In this document: one piece after another, positions 1 through 8,794 of the stretch
Position numbering within the stretch: the first letter of the stretch is position 1
How the letters are laid out: each line of letters starts with the position of its first letter
From: Serratia oryzae
GTDB taxonomy: Bacteria; Pseudomonadota; Gammaproteobacteria; Enterobacterales; Enterobacteriaceae
Length of the DNA stretch: 64,000 nt
Assembly: GCF_001976145.1 (NCBI RefSeq)
Contig: NZ_MOXD01000004.1
Location: forward strand, 310,482-374,481
Reading direction: 5' to 3'
Made by a program: the position numbers and the translations under genes
The notes under the pieces: model-generated
Databases searched by the model: none
What the model saw: only the letters and a program-made list of their open reading frames with translations
Told to the model about the DNA's origin: nothing

Positions 1-761
1 CCATTGTGCTGTCTGAAATGGGCTGGGTGCGTAGCGCCAAAGGCCATGATATCGATCCTGCCGGGCTGAGCTACAAAGCCGGTGATAGCTTCCGCGCCGC
101 AGCGCGCGGCAAGAGTAACCAACCGGTGGTGTTTATCGACTCCACCGGGCGCAGTTACGCGCTCGATCCGCTGGCGCTGCCGTCTGCCCGTGGGCAGGGG
201 GAACCGCTGACCGGCAAACTGACGCCACCGCCGGGCGCGACGATTGAGCAGGTGCTGATGGCCGCCGATGAGCAGAAGTTGTTGATGGCTTCCGATGCCG
301 GTTACGGCTTCGTATGTACCTTCAACGATCTGGTGGCGCGCAACCGTGCGGGTAAAGTGATGATCACGCTGCCGGATAACGCCAAGGTGTTGCCGCCAAT
401 CGAGATCAACGGCGATGATGACATGTTGCTGTCGATTACCGCCGCTGGCCGCATGTTGATGTTCCCGGTGGCCGATCTGCCACAGTTGTCGAAAGGCAAG
501 GGCAACAAGATTGTCTCAATACCGTCGGCGCAGGCGGCCTCAGGTGAAGACAAGCTGACCTGGCTGTTTGTGCTGCCACCGCAGACTTCGATCACTCTGC
601 ACGTGGGTAAACGCAAGCTGACGCTGCGGCCGGAAGACCTGCAGAAATTCCGCGCCGAACGTGGCCGTAAAGGCACCCTGTTACCACGTGGCCTGCAGCG
701 TATTGACCGGGTTGAACTGGATATGCCGGAGCGGGTGTTACCGGGTGAGAGTGAAGAGTAA
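1..761 (+). CDS. parC: DNA topoisomerase IV subunit A, C-terminal part
   Basis: This is the 3' end of a gene that enters the window from the left. The frame is open from the first bases and stops at 759-761, giving about 252 residues, roughly the last third of a ~750-residue ParC. The visible part is the C-terminal beta-pinwheel DNA-binding domain, with repeated blade motifs such as GYGFVCTFNDLV and AAGRMLMFPVADLPQL. ParC is the breakage-reunion subunit that, with ParE, decatenates sister chromosomes. The catalytic tyrosine region lies outside the window. Being followed by plsC and ftsP matches the enterobacterial order. The apparent GTG start near base 6 is only an internal valine. Confidence 0.96.
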   Translation, partial: IVLSEMGWVRSAKGHDIDPAGLSYKAGDSFRAAARGKSNQPVVFIDSTGRSYALDPLALPSARGQGEPLTGKLTPPPGATIEQVLMAADEQKLLMASDAGYGFVCTFNDLVARNRAGKVMITLPDNAKVLPPIEINGDDDMLLSITAAGRMLMFPVADLPQLSKGKGNKIVSIPSAQAASGEDKLTWLFVLPPQTSITLHVGKRKLTLRPEDLQKFRAERGRKGTLLPRGLQRIDRVELDMPERVLPGESEE

Positions 762-771
762 GCCGTTTTAT

Positions 772-797
772 CCCCTGCCGCCTTCAAGCGGCAGGGG
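772..797 (+). terminator. Hairpin downstream of parC
   Basis: A perfect 10-bp stem (CCCCTGCCGC at 772-781, GCGGCAGGGG at 788-797) with a 6-base loop lies 10 bases after the parC stop. The 3' side is not followed by a clear T-run, so it may be a weak intrinsic terminator or an mRNA-stabilising hairpin. Confidence 0.55.
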
Positions 798-918
798 AGA
801 TACAAACAGGTAGATTTTCGCTACATAAATATATTGTGCCGAACGCTGACGGGCGAGAAAATAGCGAGAGCAGCCGGGACGTAAAGCGCCGTGCCGACAG
901 TGTACTAATGAGGTAATT

Positions 919-1653
919 ATGTTATTGATATTGCGTGCTATTTTTGTCGTAATATATTGTATTTTAGTCTGTATTTTCGGTTCGATTTACTGTTTGTTCA
1001 GCCCGCGTAATCCCCGTCATGTGGCGACTTTTGGCCACCTTTTTGGCCGCCTTTCGACGGTGTTTGGTTTGCAGGTCGAAGTACGTAAACCTGCTGGTGC
1101 GTCTGCTAATGGCACCTGCATTTACATTGCCAACCACCAGAATAACTACGACATGGTGACGGTTTCCAATATCGTGCAGCCGCGCACCGTGACGGTCGGC
1201 AAGAAAAGCCTGGCGTGGATCCCGTTTTTCGGCCAGCTCTATTGGCTGACCGGTAATCTGCTGATCGACCGGGATAACCGTGCCAAAGCCCATGGCACTA
1301 TCGCTCAGGTCGTTGAAGCCATTAAGCAACGGGATATTTCTATCTGGATGTTTCCGGAAGGAACCCGTAGCCGTGGGCGCGGGCTGTTGCCTTTCAAAAC
1401 CGGCGCGTTCCACGCAGCGATTGCGGCCGGGGTGCAGATTGTGCCGATTTGCGTTTCCACCACCAGTGGTAAAATCAATCTTAACCGCTGGAATAATGGG
1501 CATGTGATCGTGGAGATGCTGGAGCCGATCGATACCCGTGCCTATAACAAAGAGCAGGTTCGTGAGCTGGCTGCCCGTTGTCACGAACTGATGAAGGCGA
1601 AAATTGAGCTGCTGGATGAGGAAGTCGCCCAGCTTGACGCCGCAAAAAAATAA
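919..1653 (+). CDS. plsC: 1-acyl-sn-glycerol-3-phosphate acyltransferase
   Basis: PlsC transfers the second acyl chain onto lysophosphatidic acid to make phosphatidic acid, the membrane phospholipid precursor, at the inner membrane. The 244-residue protein has a hydrophobic N-terminus (about residues 3-27). It carries the acyltransferase motif NHX4D (NHQNNYD, residues 72-78, catalytic His73/Asp78) and the glycerol-phosphate-binding motif FPEGTR (145-150). The length equals that of E. coli PlsC. A GAGG ribosome-binding site lies about 5 bases before the ATG. It sits between parC and ftsP as in other enterobacteria. Confidence 0.97.
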   Translation: MLLILRAIFVVIYCILVCIFGSIYCLFSPRNPRHVATFGHLFGRLSTVFGLQVEVRKPAGASANGTCIYIANHQNNYDMVTVSNIVQPRTVTVGKKSLAWIPFFGQLYWLTGNLLIDRDNRAKAHGTIAQVVEAIKQRDISIWMFPEGTRSRGRGLLPFKTGAFHAAIAAGVQIVPICVSTTSGKINLNRWNNGHVIVEMLEPIDTRAYNKEQVRELAARCHELMKAKIELLDEEVAQLDAAKK

Positions 1654-1745
1654 AATTAACTCATAGCTGATGCCAATAGGTTAAGGCTAGCCAGCCCCCT
1701 ATCCCCTATAGCGAAAGGGGGCGGTATATTACGCGTTGCTTTTAC

Positions 1746-1767
1746 GCCCTGTTCAGTCAGGGCTTTT
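1746..1767 (+). terminator. Rho-independent terminator between plsC and ftsP
   Basis: The stem GCCCTG/CAGGGC (1746-1751 and 1758-1763) with a 6-base loop is followed by TTTT. A second, looser G/C-rich inverted repeat lies just upstream (about 1693-1715). The position between plsC and ftsP suggests partial termination ahead of ftsP. Confidence 0.6.
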
Positions 1768-1801
1768 CATACAGCTTTAGTTTGGTTTTCATGGAGAAAA
1801 T

Positions 1802-3217
1802 ATGTCACTCAGTCGACGTCAGTTTATTCAGGCATCGGGCTTGGCGCTGTGCGCTGGCGCTGTGCCACTGAGGGCTGAGGCAAGCGCAACGCAGACCCTG
1901 TTACCTGTCCCCCCCCTGTTGGAGTCCCGCCGTGGGCAGCCGCTGTTTTTGACGCTGCAGCGTGCCCACTGGGCCTTTATGGAGAACCGCAAGGCATCGG
2001 TATGGGGGGTTAACGGTATCTATCTGGGGCCGACGGTGCGGGTGTACAACGGCGACGACGTGAAGCTGATCTACAGCAATCGCCTGGCTGAGCCAGTGTC
2101 GATGACCATCAGCGGGCTACAGGTTCCCGGCCCTCTGATGGGCGGCGCGGCGCGCATGATGTCACCGAATGTGGATTGGTCGCCGGTTATTCCCATCCGC
2201 CAGGCAGCAGCCACCTGTTGGTATCACGCCAATACGCCTAATCGGATGGCGCCGCATGTCTATAACGGGCTGGCAGGCCTGTGGTTGGTTGAGGATGAGG
2301 TCAGTAAAAATCTGCCGTTGCCGAATCATTATGGCGTGGATGATTTCCCGCTGATCATTCAGGACAAGCGGTTGGATAACTTTGGTACTCCGGTATACGA
2401 TCCGCCGGCGCAGGGGGGCTTTATGGGGGATACGCTGCTGGTGAACGGTGTGCAGAACCCCTATGTTGAAGTCTCTCGCGGCTGGGTCCGGCTACGCTTG
2501 CTGAATGCGTCCAACTCTCGGCGCTATCAGCTGAAGTTGAGTGATGGGCGGCCAATCAGCGTGATTGCCGGTGATCAAGGTTTTCTGCCCGCGCCGGTCG
2601 CGGTACAGCAGCTTTCGCTCGCTCCGGGGGAGCGCCGTGAAGTGCTGATCGACATGTCGAATGGCGGTGAAGTGTCTCTGACTGCCGGTGAAGCCGCAGG
2701 CATGATGGATCGTCTGCGCGGCCTGTTCGAACCCTCCAACCTGCTGATTTCCACCCAGGTGCTGACCCTGAGGCCCACCGGCCTGCTGCCGCTGGTGACA
2801 GATAACCTGCCGATGCGCCTGCTGCCGGAGCAACTGCTGGAGGGCAGCGTCAGCCGTTCGCGCGAGTTCCGCCTGGGCGACAAGATGGCCGGGATTAATG
2901 GCGCTATCTGGGATATGAACCGTATTGACGTGCAAACGCAGCAAGGCGTTTGGGAGCGTTGGACGATTCATGCCGATACCCCGCAGGCGTTCCACATTCA
3001 GGGTGTGCAGTTCCTGGTGAAACGTGTCAACGGCGCACAACCGATGGCGGAAGATCGGGGCTGGAAGGATACCGTTTGGGTAGACGGTGACGTCGAGCTG
3101 TTGGTGTATTTCAACCAGGTTTCCTCGCAACATTTCCCGTTTCTGTTTTACAGCCAAACGCTGGAAATGGCCGATCGCGGTACCACCGGCCAACTTGCGG
3201 TGCAGGCGGCACCTTAA
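1802..3217 (+). CDS. ftsP: Cell division protein FtsP (SufI)
   Basis: FtsP is a periplasmic multicopper-oxidase-fold protein that stabilises the divisome under stress. The N-terminus has a twin-arginine signal (SRRQFIQ at residues 4-10, hydrophobic stretch, then an AEA-type cleavage region), so it is a Tat substrate. The cupredoxin-like body (471 residues in all) shows typical segments such as YHANTPNRMAPHVYNGLAGLW and a C-terminal AFHIQGVQF. The usual copper-binding His clusters of true oxidases look incomplete, as expected for this subfamily. Its stop overlaps the stop of the convergent LysR gene by 4 bases. Confidence 0.95.
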   Translation: MSLSRRQFIQASGLALCAGAVPLRAEASATQTLLPVPPLLESRRGQPLFLTLQRAHWAFMENRKASVWGVNGIYLGPTVRVYNGDDVKLIYSNRLAEPVSMTISGLQVPGPLMGGAARMMSPNVDWSPVIPIRQAAATCWYHANTPNRMAPHVYNGLAGLWLVEDEVSKNLPLPNHYGVDDFPLIIQDKRLDNFGTPVYDPPAQGGFMGDTLLVNGVQNPYVEVSRGWVRLRLLNASNSRRYQLKLSDGRPISVIAGDQGFLPAPVAVQQLSLAPGERREVLIDMSNGGEVSLTAGEAAGMMDRLRGLFEPSNLLISTQVLTLRPTGLLPLVTDNLPMRLLPEQLLEGSVSRSREFRLGDKMAGINGAIWDMNRIDVQTQQGVWERWTIHADTPQAFHIQGVQFLVKRVNGAQPMAEDRGWKDTVWVDGDVELLVYFNQVSSQHFPFLFYSQTLEMADRGTTGQLAVQAAP

Positions 3218-4125
3218 GCCTGCGGCGCTCGCAGCATTTTCAGGAACGCGCGTACCACCGGTGTGGCACTGTCGGCATGATAGATCGCATACAGATCGGC
3301 CGAGGGTGCCGCCAGCAGCGGGCAGAAACGTACGCCGGGCCACGGGATGCGCCCGTAGCTGTCCGGCAGCAGCGTAATACCATATTCTTCTGCCACCAGC
3401 GCCATCAGCGTTTGTGGCTCATTAACCTGATGCGCAATATCTGGCGCAAAACCCTGTTGCAGGCACAGATTGTGCAAATACAGCCCCAGGCTGGCTTCGT
3501 GCGGCGGCAGCACAATAAATTTTTCATGCTGTAAGGCTTTCAGCGGGATCGCCGTGCCGTCCGCCAGCGGATGTGACGCTGGCAATACCACCGCAATTTT
3601 TTCCCGCGCCAAGAGCTGGCATGCCAGGCCCGGCAGTGCCTGCTGCTTTGCTTCACGCCATACGCCAATATCGATATGCCGTTTTTGCAGTGAAACGATC
3701 TGCTGGCTGGGGGTCTGTTCGTTTAGCACCCAGGTCACACGATCGGCTTGGGCGGTAAAACGTTTCAGCGCCGGGATCAGGCCACCCCAAACCGATGTGC
3801 CCACCATACCAATCACCATATGGCCCGCCTCACCGCGCCCCAGTTGCTGCACCTGATTCAGCGCATTGCCTGCCTGATCCAGCAGCATCTCGACGTTATG
3901 AAACAGCGTGCGGCCCGCCAGCGTCAGCGCCATGGAGCGGGTGGTGCGTTTGAATAATTCCACGCCTAACTGGCTTTCCAGCTCCTTGATATGTTTGCTG
4001 AGCGGGGGTTGGGAAATGTTCAGCCGCCGCGCTGCCTGCGTGAAATTCATCTCCTCCGCCACCACGCGGAAATAATGCAGCAGCCGGAAGTTAATCCGGC
4101 TTGGATCGGGCAGTGGCTGTTTCAT
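3214..4125 (-). CDS. xapR: LysR-family regulator, XapR-like
   Basis: A 303-residue LysR-type regulator. The N-terminal winged helix-turn-helix (about residues 15-75) contains FTQAARRLNISQPPLSKHIK, followed by the substrate-binding domain. Segments such as GRGEAGHMVIGMVGTSVWG and the C-terminal VNEPQTLMALVAEEYGITL closely resemble what I recall of E. coli XapR, the xanthosine-responsive activator of xapAB. It is transcribed divergently from xapA, which fits that role. The gene end overlaps ftsP, suggesting that the block was inserted precisely next to ftsP. Effector identity is inferred, not shown. Confidence 0.85.
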   Translation of the reverse strand: MKQPLPDPSRINFRLLHYFRVVAEEMNFTQAARRLNISQPPLSKHIKELESQLGVELFKRTTRSMALTLAGRTLFHNVEMLLDQAGNALNQVQQLGRGEAGHMVIGMVGTSVWGGLIPALKRFTAQADRVTWVLNEQTPSQQIVSLQKRHIDIGVWREAKQQALPGLACQLLAREKIAVVLPASHPLADGTAIPLKALQHEKFIVLPPHEASLGLYLHNLCLQQGFAPDIAHQVNEPQTLMALVAEEYGITLLPDSYGRIPWPGVRFCPLLAAPSADLYAIYHADSATPVVRAFLKMLRAPQA

Positions 4126-4148
4126 CGGTGTGTGCCTCCCTGCTGGGT

Positions 4149-4171
4149 ATTTATAGGCAAATGGAATAAAT
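4149..4171. promoter_or_regulatory. Candidate XapR operator
   Basis: ATTTAT-N11-ATAAAT is a perfect 6-bp dyad with an 11-base spacer, of the LysR T-N11-A type. It lies in the divergent xapR-xapA intergenic region, 24 bases upstream of xapR and 84 bases upstream of xapA. Its assignment to XapR is inference. Confidence 0.5.
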
Positions 4172-4254
4172 CAGCGGGCAAGAATGTATTGGTCGCCGCC
4201 GGTCAACGCTCTCTACTATGGGGATGACTTTATCGATCCACAGAAGAGAATACT

Positions 4255-5076
4255 ATGTTTAATCAAGAAGATGCTTTTTCCTGTGCCGATATTCTGCGCA
4301 CCCGTCTACCCGGCTTTCAACCACGTGCTGCCTTGATTCTGGGCTCTGGGCTGGGGGCGCTGGCCGAGGTCATGCAGGATACCGTCACCATCAACTATAC
4401 CGAATTACCGGGCTTTCCGGTAAGCAGCGTGGTCGGCCACGCCGGGCAACTGGTGGCCGGTTGGCTGGAAGGCGTGCCGGTGCTGTGCATGAAGGGGCGC
4501 GGGCACTTTTATGAAGGGCGCGGCATGCAGGTGATGACCACGGCGATCCGTACCTTCAAACTGTTGGGCTGTGAGTTCCTGCTGGCAACCAACGCCGCCG
4601 GTTCGCTGCGCACCTCGGTGGCTCCGGGTAGCCTGGTGGCGCTGACCGACCACATCAACTTTATGCCGGAATCCCCATTAGTGGGCAGCAACGACGAACG
4701 CTTTGGCCCGCGTTTCTTCAGCCTGGCCAATGCCTACGATCGTGACTTGCGCGCACAGCTGGCGCAGGTGGCGCAAAAGGTCGGCATCCCGCTGGCCGAA
4801 GGGGTGTTTGCTGCCTATACCGGTCCGAATTTCGAAACGCCGGCAGAAATCCGCATGATGCAGACGCTGGGCTGCGACGTGGTGGGGATGTCGATCGTGC
4901 CGGAAGTCCTTTCCGCCCGCCATTGCGGCCTGAAGGTGCTGGTGGTGTCGGCGATGACCAACTACGCCGAAGGGCTGTCAGATACCCCACTTTCCCATGA
5001 GCAGACGTTGAGCTGTGCGGCAATGGCGGCGGACGATTTTATGCGCCTGATCCGTGAGTTCTTCAAAACGCTTTAA
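4255..5076 (+). CDS. xapA: Xanthosine phosphorylase (purine nucleoside phosphorylase II)
   Basis: This cytoplasmic enzyme cleaves purine nucleosides with phosphate to the free base and ribose 1-phosphate; XapA additionally accepts xanthosine. The 273-residue protein has the trimeric PNP-family landmarks: phosphate-binding GSGLG (residues 30-34), GHAG (61-64), RGHFYEG (82-88), ATNAAGS, YTGPNFETPAEIR, and the purine-site region VVSAMTNYAEG. It is followed by xapB and faces xapR, as in E. coli. The separation from ordinary PNP (DeoD) is clear because DeoD belongs to the hexameric family and lacks these motifs. Confidence 0.93.
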   Translation: MFNQEDAFSCADILRTRLPGFQPRAALILGSGLGALAEVMQDTVTINYTELPGFPVSSVVGHAGQLVAGWLEGVPVLCMKGRGHFYEGRGMQVMTTAIRTFKLLGCEFLLATNAAGSLRTSVAPGSLVALTDHINFMPESPLVGSNDERFGPRFFSLANAYDRDLRAQLAQVAQKVGIPLAEGVFAAYTGPNFETPAEIRMMQTLGCDVVGMSIVPEVLSARHCGLKVLVVSAMTNYAEGLSDTPLSHEQTLSCAAMAADDFMRLIREFFKTL

Positions 5077-5163
5077 GCCCGAATTTTATCCTAATGCCCC
5101 GCGGTGGAGGCTGAGCCTCGCCGCGTCAATCATCGTTTAAATCAGAATAACAAGGTGATGGTA

Positions 5164-6423
5164 ATGGCAATAAAAACACGATTGAAAGTGATGATCTTCC
5201 TCCAGTTCTTTATCTGGGGGGCCTGGTTGGTGACCTTAGGTTCTTACATGATCAATACCCTGCATTTCAGCGGGGCGCAGGTAGGGATGGTTTACAGCTC
5301 GAAAGGCATTGCGGCACTGATTATGCCGAGCTTGGCGGGCATCATCGCCGATCGTTGGATCAAGGCCAACTACCTCTACGGCCTGTGCCACCTGCTTGGC
5401 GCGCTGGCGCTGTACTGCGCGGCACAGGTCGATCAGCCGATGGTGATGTTCTGGGTGATGCTGTTCAACGCCATGGTGTATATGCCTACCATCGCGCTTT
5501 CAAACGCCATCTCTTACTTCTGCCTGGAAAAACACGGCTGTGACACGGTCAAGGATTTCCCGCCGGTACGGGTTTATGGCACGGTGGGCTTTATTTTGGC
5601 GATGTGGCTGATCAGCTTTGGCAAAATCGAATTGAGCAATATGCAGTTGTACCTGGCTGCGGCGGTATCGCTGGTGTTAGCCGCTTATTCGCTGACGCTG
5701 CCCCATTGCCCAACCAGCAACGTGAAGCGCTCGCAAAGCTGGGTCAGCATGCTGGGGCTGGATGCCTTTGTGCTGTTCAAGCAAAAGCGTATGGCGATCT
5801 TCTTCCTGTTTGCCATGCTGCTGGGGGCGGCACTGCAGATCACCAACACCTTCGGTAACCCGTTTCTGCATGATTTCTCGCTCAATCCGCTGTATCAGGA
5901 CAGTTTCAGCGTGCGTTATCCTTCGGTGCTGCTTTCTCTGTCGCAAATTTCCGAGGTGTTTTTTATCCTCACCATCCCATTCTTCCTGCGTAAATACGGC
6001 ATCAAGCAGGTAATGCTGATCAGCATGGCCGCCTGGACGCTGCGCTTCCTGTTCTTGGCCTATGGCACCCCGGCCGGGTTCGGTTTTGTGCTATTGCTAT
6101 TGTCGATGATCGTTTATGGCTGCGCGTTTGATTTCTTTAATATCTCGGGTGCGATCTTTGTTGAGAAAGAGGCCGACCACCGTATTCGTGCCAGTGCACA
6201 AGGGCTGTTTATGAGCATGGTTAACGGTGCCGGGGCTTATGTTGGGGCGATCGCCAGCGGTGAAGTGGTGGATTTCTTTACTCAAGATGGCGTGAAAGAC
6301 TGGCAGAACATCTGGCTGGTATTTGCAGCCTATACGCTGGTATTGGGGGTGATCTTCGCGCTGACGTTCAACTATCAGCATCGGCCGGAAGAGATGACCG
6401 GGGAGATGCAGAAGGCACATTAA
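5164..6423 (+). CDS. xapB: Xanthosine/nucleoside:proton symporter
   Basis: A 419-residue major-facilitator nucleoside:H+ symporter (NHS family, relatives NupG, XapB and YegT) with about 12 hydrophobic segments. The start at 5164 is chosen because MAIKTRLKVMIFLQFFIWG matches the family N-terminus and an AAGGTG ribosome-binding site lies about 7 bases upstream; an upstream in-frame ATG at 5104 would add 20 unlikely residues. Conserved loops include GVDAF-like and GCAFDFFNISGAIFVE near residue 320. It lies 87 bases after xapA and should supply the nucleoside that XapA cleaves. Confidence 0.93.
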   Translation: MAIKTRLKVMIFLQFFIWGAWLVTLGSYMINTLHFSGAQVGMVYSSKGIAALIMPSLAGIIADRWIKANYLYGLCHLLGALALYCAAQVDQPMVMFWVMLFNAMVYMPTIALSNAISYFCLEKHGCDTVKDFPPVRVYGTVGFILAMWLISFGKIELSNMQLYLAAAVSLVLAAYSLTLPHCPTSNVKRSQSWVSMLGLDAFVLFKQKRMAIFFLFAMLLGAALQITNTFGNPFLHDFSLNPLYQDSFSVRYPSVLLSLSQISEVFFILTIPFFLRKYGIKQVMLISMAAWTLRFLFLAYGTPAGFGFVLLLLSMIVYGCAFDFFNISGAIFVEKEADHRIRASAQGLFMSMVNGAGAYVGAIASGEVVDFFTQDGVKDWQNIWLVFAAYTLVLGVIFALTFNYQHRPEEMTGEMQKAH

Positions 6424-6431
6424 GCCTCGTT

Positions 6432-6455
6432 AGGGCCCATCAGATCCTGGGCCCT
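6432..6455. terminator. Bidirectional hairpin between xapB and kinase gene
   Basis: AGGGCCCA/TGGGCCCT (8-bp stem, 8-base loop) fills the 39-base gap between the convergent xapB and sugar/nucleoside kinase genes. The T-tails are short on both sides, so it is called on position and stem strength. Confidence 0.5.
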
Positions 6456-6462
6456 TAACGTA

Positions 6463-7392
6463 TCAGGCAGGAAAGCGCTGCTGCAGCTGTTGCCAGTCTG
6501 GTGCACCTGCCGCACCGCGGCTGGCGACCACGCAGGCCGCGACGCGGTTGGCGAGATCGACCGCCTGCGGCAATGGCCAGCCGGCGGAAAGCCCGGCCAG
6601 CAGGCCGGCACAGTGGGCGTCACCGGCACCGATGGTGTCGACCACCTCAACCGGATAGACCGGCACATGCTGCGGTGGTTGCTTGCCGTCGCAAATCCAG
6701 GCCCCGTCGCGATCCAAACGGCAGATAAGCCGGATGTTATGTGCGCTGGCAAAGCGCTGGGCGGCGCTGACCGCATCGCCTTCGCCGCACAAGATCGCCA
6801 CCTCGTCACGGTTCAGGGTCAGCAGGGTATGGCTGTCGCTGAGCATGGCGAAAAAATCGGCACCTAGTTGGCCAATGCGTGGGCCAGGGTCGATCAGCCG
6901 CCACTGGTCGAACGGCAGGCGCGTCAGCCAGTCGCGCAAGGCTTCACCCGCTTCACCCACCAGTTCATAGCCGTTGGCATAAACCACGGTTTCCGGCTCC
7001 AGCGGCAGAGTGGCTAACTGGGCTTTATTCCAGTGGGCCTCACAGCCGGTGATGGTGATAAAGGTGCGTTCACCGTTGGGTTCCACCAGTGCCAAACACC
7101 AACCGTTATCCATCTGGCCGTGGCGCAGCAGCACCGGCAGATCCAGTTCCTGCATCGCGCTTTCAATGGCGGCCCCCCAATCCCCGTTGCCAACCGGCAT
7201 GCCGTTGATCACGGGCACATTCAGGCGGCGCAGCGCCCGCGCCACGTTAAAGGCGCAGCCGCCAATCTGCCGGCCTTGTGGCACGGCTTCAATATCATCA
7301 CCGCTGCGGGGTAGGTGGGGCAGCGTGAGCACCACATCGCCCACGGCGCCGCCCAGCACCAGGATCGGTTTTACGGCGAAAAACTCACTCAT
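6463..7392 (-). CDS. PfkB-family (ribokinase-like) kinase, YegV-like
   Basis: A 309-residue ribokinase/PfkB-superfamily kinase that phosphorylates a sugar or nucleoside. The N-terminal substrate motif GGCAFNVA (residues 44-51) and the C-terminal anion-hole and catalytic-base motif DTIGAGDAHCAG (252-263, base Asp258) are intact. It is the last gene of a leftward operon and overlaps the permease stop by 4 bases (ATGA), implying translational coupling. E. coli yegV is the counterpart by neighbourhood: yegU and yegW homologues lie in the same block. The substrate is unknown; a nucleoside such as pseudouridine or a ribose derivative is plausible given the permease and the ADP-ribosylglycohydrolase. 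Confidence 0.85.
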   Translation of the reverse strand: MSEFFAVKPILVLGGAVGDVVLTLPHLPRSGDDIEAVPQGRQIGGCAFNVARALRRLNVPVINGMPVGNGDWGAAIESAMQELDLPVLLRHGQMDNGWCLALVEPNGERTFITITGCEAHWNKAQLATLPLEPETVVYANGYELVGEAGEALRDWLTRLPFDQWRLIDPGPRIGQLGADFFAMLSDSHTLLTLNRDEVAILCGEGDAVSAAQRFASAHNIRLICRLDRDGAWICDGKQPPQHVPVYPVEVVDTIGAGDAHCAGLLAGLSAGWPLPQAVDLANRVAACVVASRGAAGAPDWQQLQQRFPA

Positions 7393-8786
7393 TGGCGTGC
7401 TCCGCGGCTGGCCAGATACAGGCCGTAACCCACCAGGCTGACCAGGAAGGAAACGAACAGCCCAAGGCTGGAGTCGGCAAACAGGCCTATGGCCAGTGGG
7501 CCATCAATGAAGCCGGTTTTGGTCACCATCAGCCCGCAAAAGGCACCGAGGAACCAGCAGAACAGCGGCACTTTACGCACGCCGCGATTCTGGCCGTTCA
7601 GGCCATACAGCGCGTTGGCATCGTAACCATGCTGGCGGCGCAGTTTGGTATAATCGAGAATGAAAATTGCCGCCCAGGCGGCGAGGAATACGCCACAGAA
7701 CACCAGGAATGAGATAAACGGCCCCAGGAAGTCTTCGGAAATAAACAGCACGTAGATGGCAATCGCGAGCACCAGCACCGCATCGATAGACACCGCCAGC
7801 GACTGCTTCACTTTCACGCCCAGCGTCAGCAAGTTCAGGCTGGCAGAATACAGGCTGAGCACCGCAATGGTGACAATACCGGCGGTGGCGGCCAGCAGAT
7901 AGGGGATCGCCATCCACTTCGGCAGCACGGAACCGATCAGTGCGATCGGGTTAGCGGAGCTGGCGAGATCCGGCAGTTGCACCGAGAGCAGGATCCCGGT
8001 GAACATCAACAGCATCAGCGGCAGGCAGGCTCCCCCTACTACGGCGGCAAAAATGCTTTTATCAGAAGACTGCGGGCTCTGATAACGGCTGTAATCCGCC
8101 CCGGCGATGGCCCAACTGATGCCGGTGCCAGCGGCGATCACCGAAACCGCTGGCAGGAAACCGGTCAGCCAACTGCCGGAAGGCAACGACAGCACCTTGC
8201 TCCATTCGGTATTGAAGACGATATACAGCACCACGATCAACGTCATGGTGCCGAAAATCCGGCTGAACCAGCTCTGCATCCAGACTACGGTATTCTGGCC
8301 GAGCAGGCTGACCACGATGGTCAGGCCGCCAAACAGCAGCAGGCTGAAGGCGGTGAGGGAGTGGCTGGCGCTCATACCGGCAGCCTGGAACAGGGCTGCC
8401 AGCGTCAGCGTGCCGGTAATCACGTTGACTGCCTCCCAGCCCATCAGGTTGATCCAACTGAAGGTGGTAGGGGCAATATTGCCTTTCAAACCAAAAATCA
8501 CCCGCGATAAGGTCAGGGTAGAAGTACGGCCACGCTTGCCGGCGAAGCTGGTGTAACCCACCAGAATAAAGCTGGCGACGCCCACCAGGGCTGCGAGGAT
8601 CGACTGGATGAACGACAGACCAAAGGCGACAACAATCGCCCCATACACCACGCCAAGAATACCGATATTGGCGGCAGACCAGACCCAGAACAGCTCGATT
8701 GGTTTACCGGTTTGCTCAGCATCAGGTACGCGATCGATCCCCGTACTTTCTACTTTCCATGTCTCATTGCGGTTGATTTCACTCAT
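7389..8786 (-). CDS. NCS1-family nucleobase:cation symporter (cytosine/purine permease-like)
   Basis: A 465-residue polytopic inner-membrane protein with about 12 hydrophobic segments. It belongs to the purine-cytosine permease (NCS1/CodB-like) family, seen in the N-terminal cytosolic stretch ending in RVPDAEQTGKPIELFWVW, then WSAANIGILGVVYG and the SWAIAGADYSRYQ loop. It imports nucleobases or related heterocycles. It lies between the yegU-like and yegV-like genes, 8 bases downstream of the former, and overlaps the latter. In E. coli the transporter of this group (YegT) is a nucleoside:H+ symporter, so the transporter class here is different. Exact substrate unknown. Confidence 0.87.
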   Translation of the reverse strand: MSEINRNETWKVESTGIDRVPDAEQTGKPIELFWVWSAANIGILGVVYGAIVVAFGLSFIQSILAALVGVASFILVGYTSFAGKRGRTSTLTLSRVIFGLKGNIAPTTFSWINLMGWEAVNVITGTLTLAALFQAAGMSASHSLTAFSLLLFGGLTIVVSLLGQNTVVWMQSWFSRIFGTMTLIVVLYIVFNTEWSKVLSLPSGSWLTGFLPAVSVIAAGTGISWAIAGADYSRYQSPQSSDKSIFAAVVGGACLPLMLLMFTGILLSVQLPDLASSANPIALIGSVLPKWMAIPYLLAATAGIVTIAVLSLYSASLNLLTLGVKVKQSLAVSIDAVLVLAIAIYVLFISEDFLGPFISFLVFCGVFLAAWAAIFILDYTKLRRQHGYDANALYGLNGQNRGVRKVPLFCWFLGAFCGLMVTKTGFIDGPLAIGLFADSSLGLFVSFLVSLVGYGLYLASRGARQ

Positions 8787-8794
8787 AATATGAT

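Noticed and set aside
302-805. Minus-strand open frame of 167 codons across the parC end
   Set aside because: It is the antisense shadow of the parC coding frame, a common effect in GC-rich genes, with no recognisable domain.
2492-3343. Minus-strand frame of 283 codons across ftsP
   Set aside because: It is antisense to ftsP and overlaps the LysR gene end; composition is Arg/His/Gln-rich as expected for a shadow frame.
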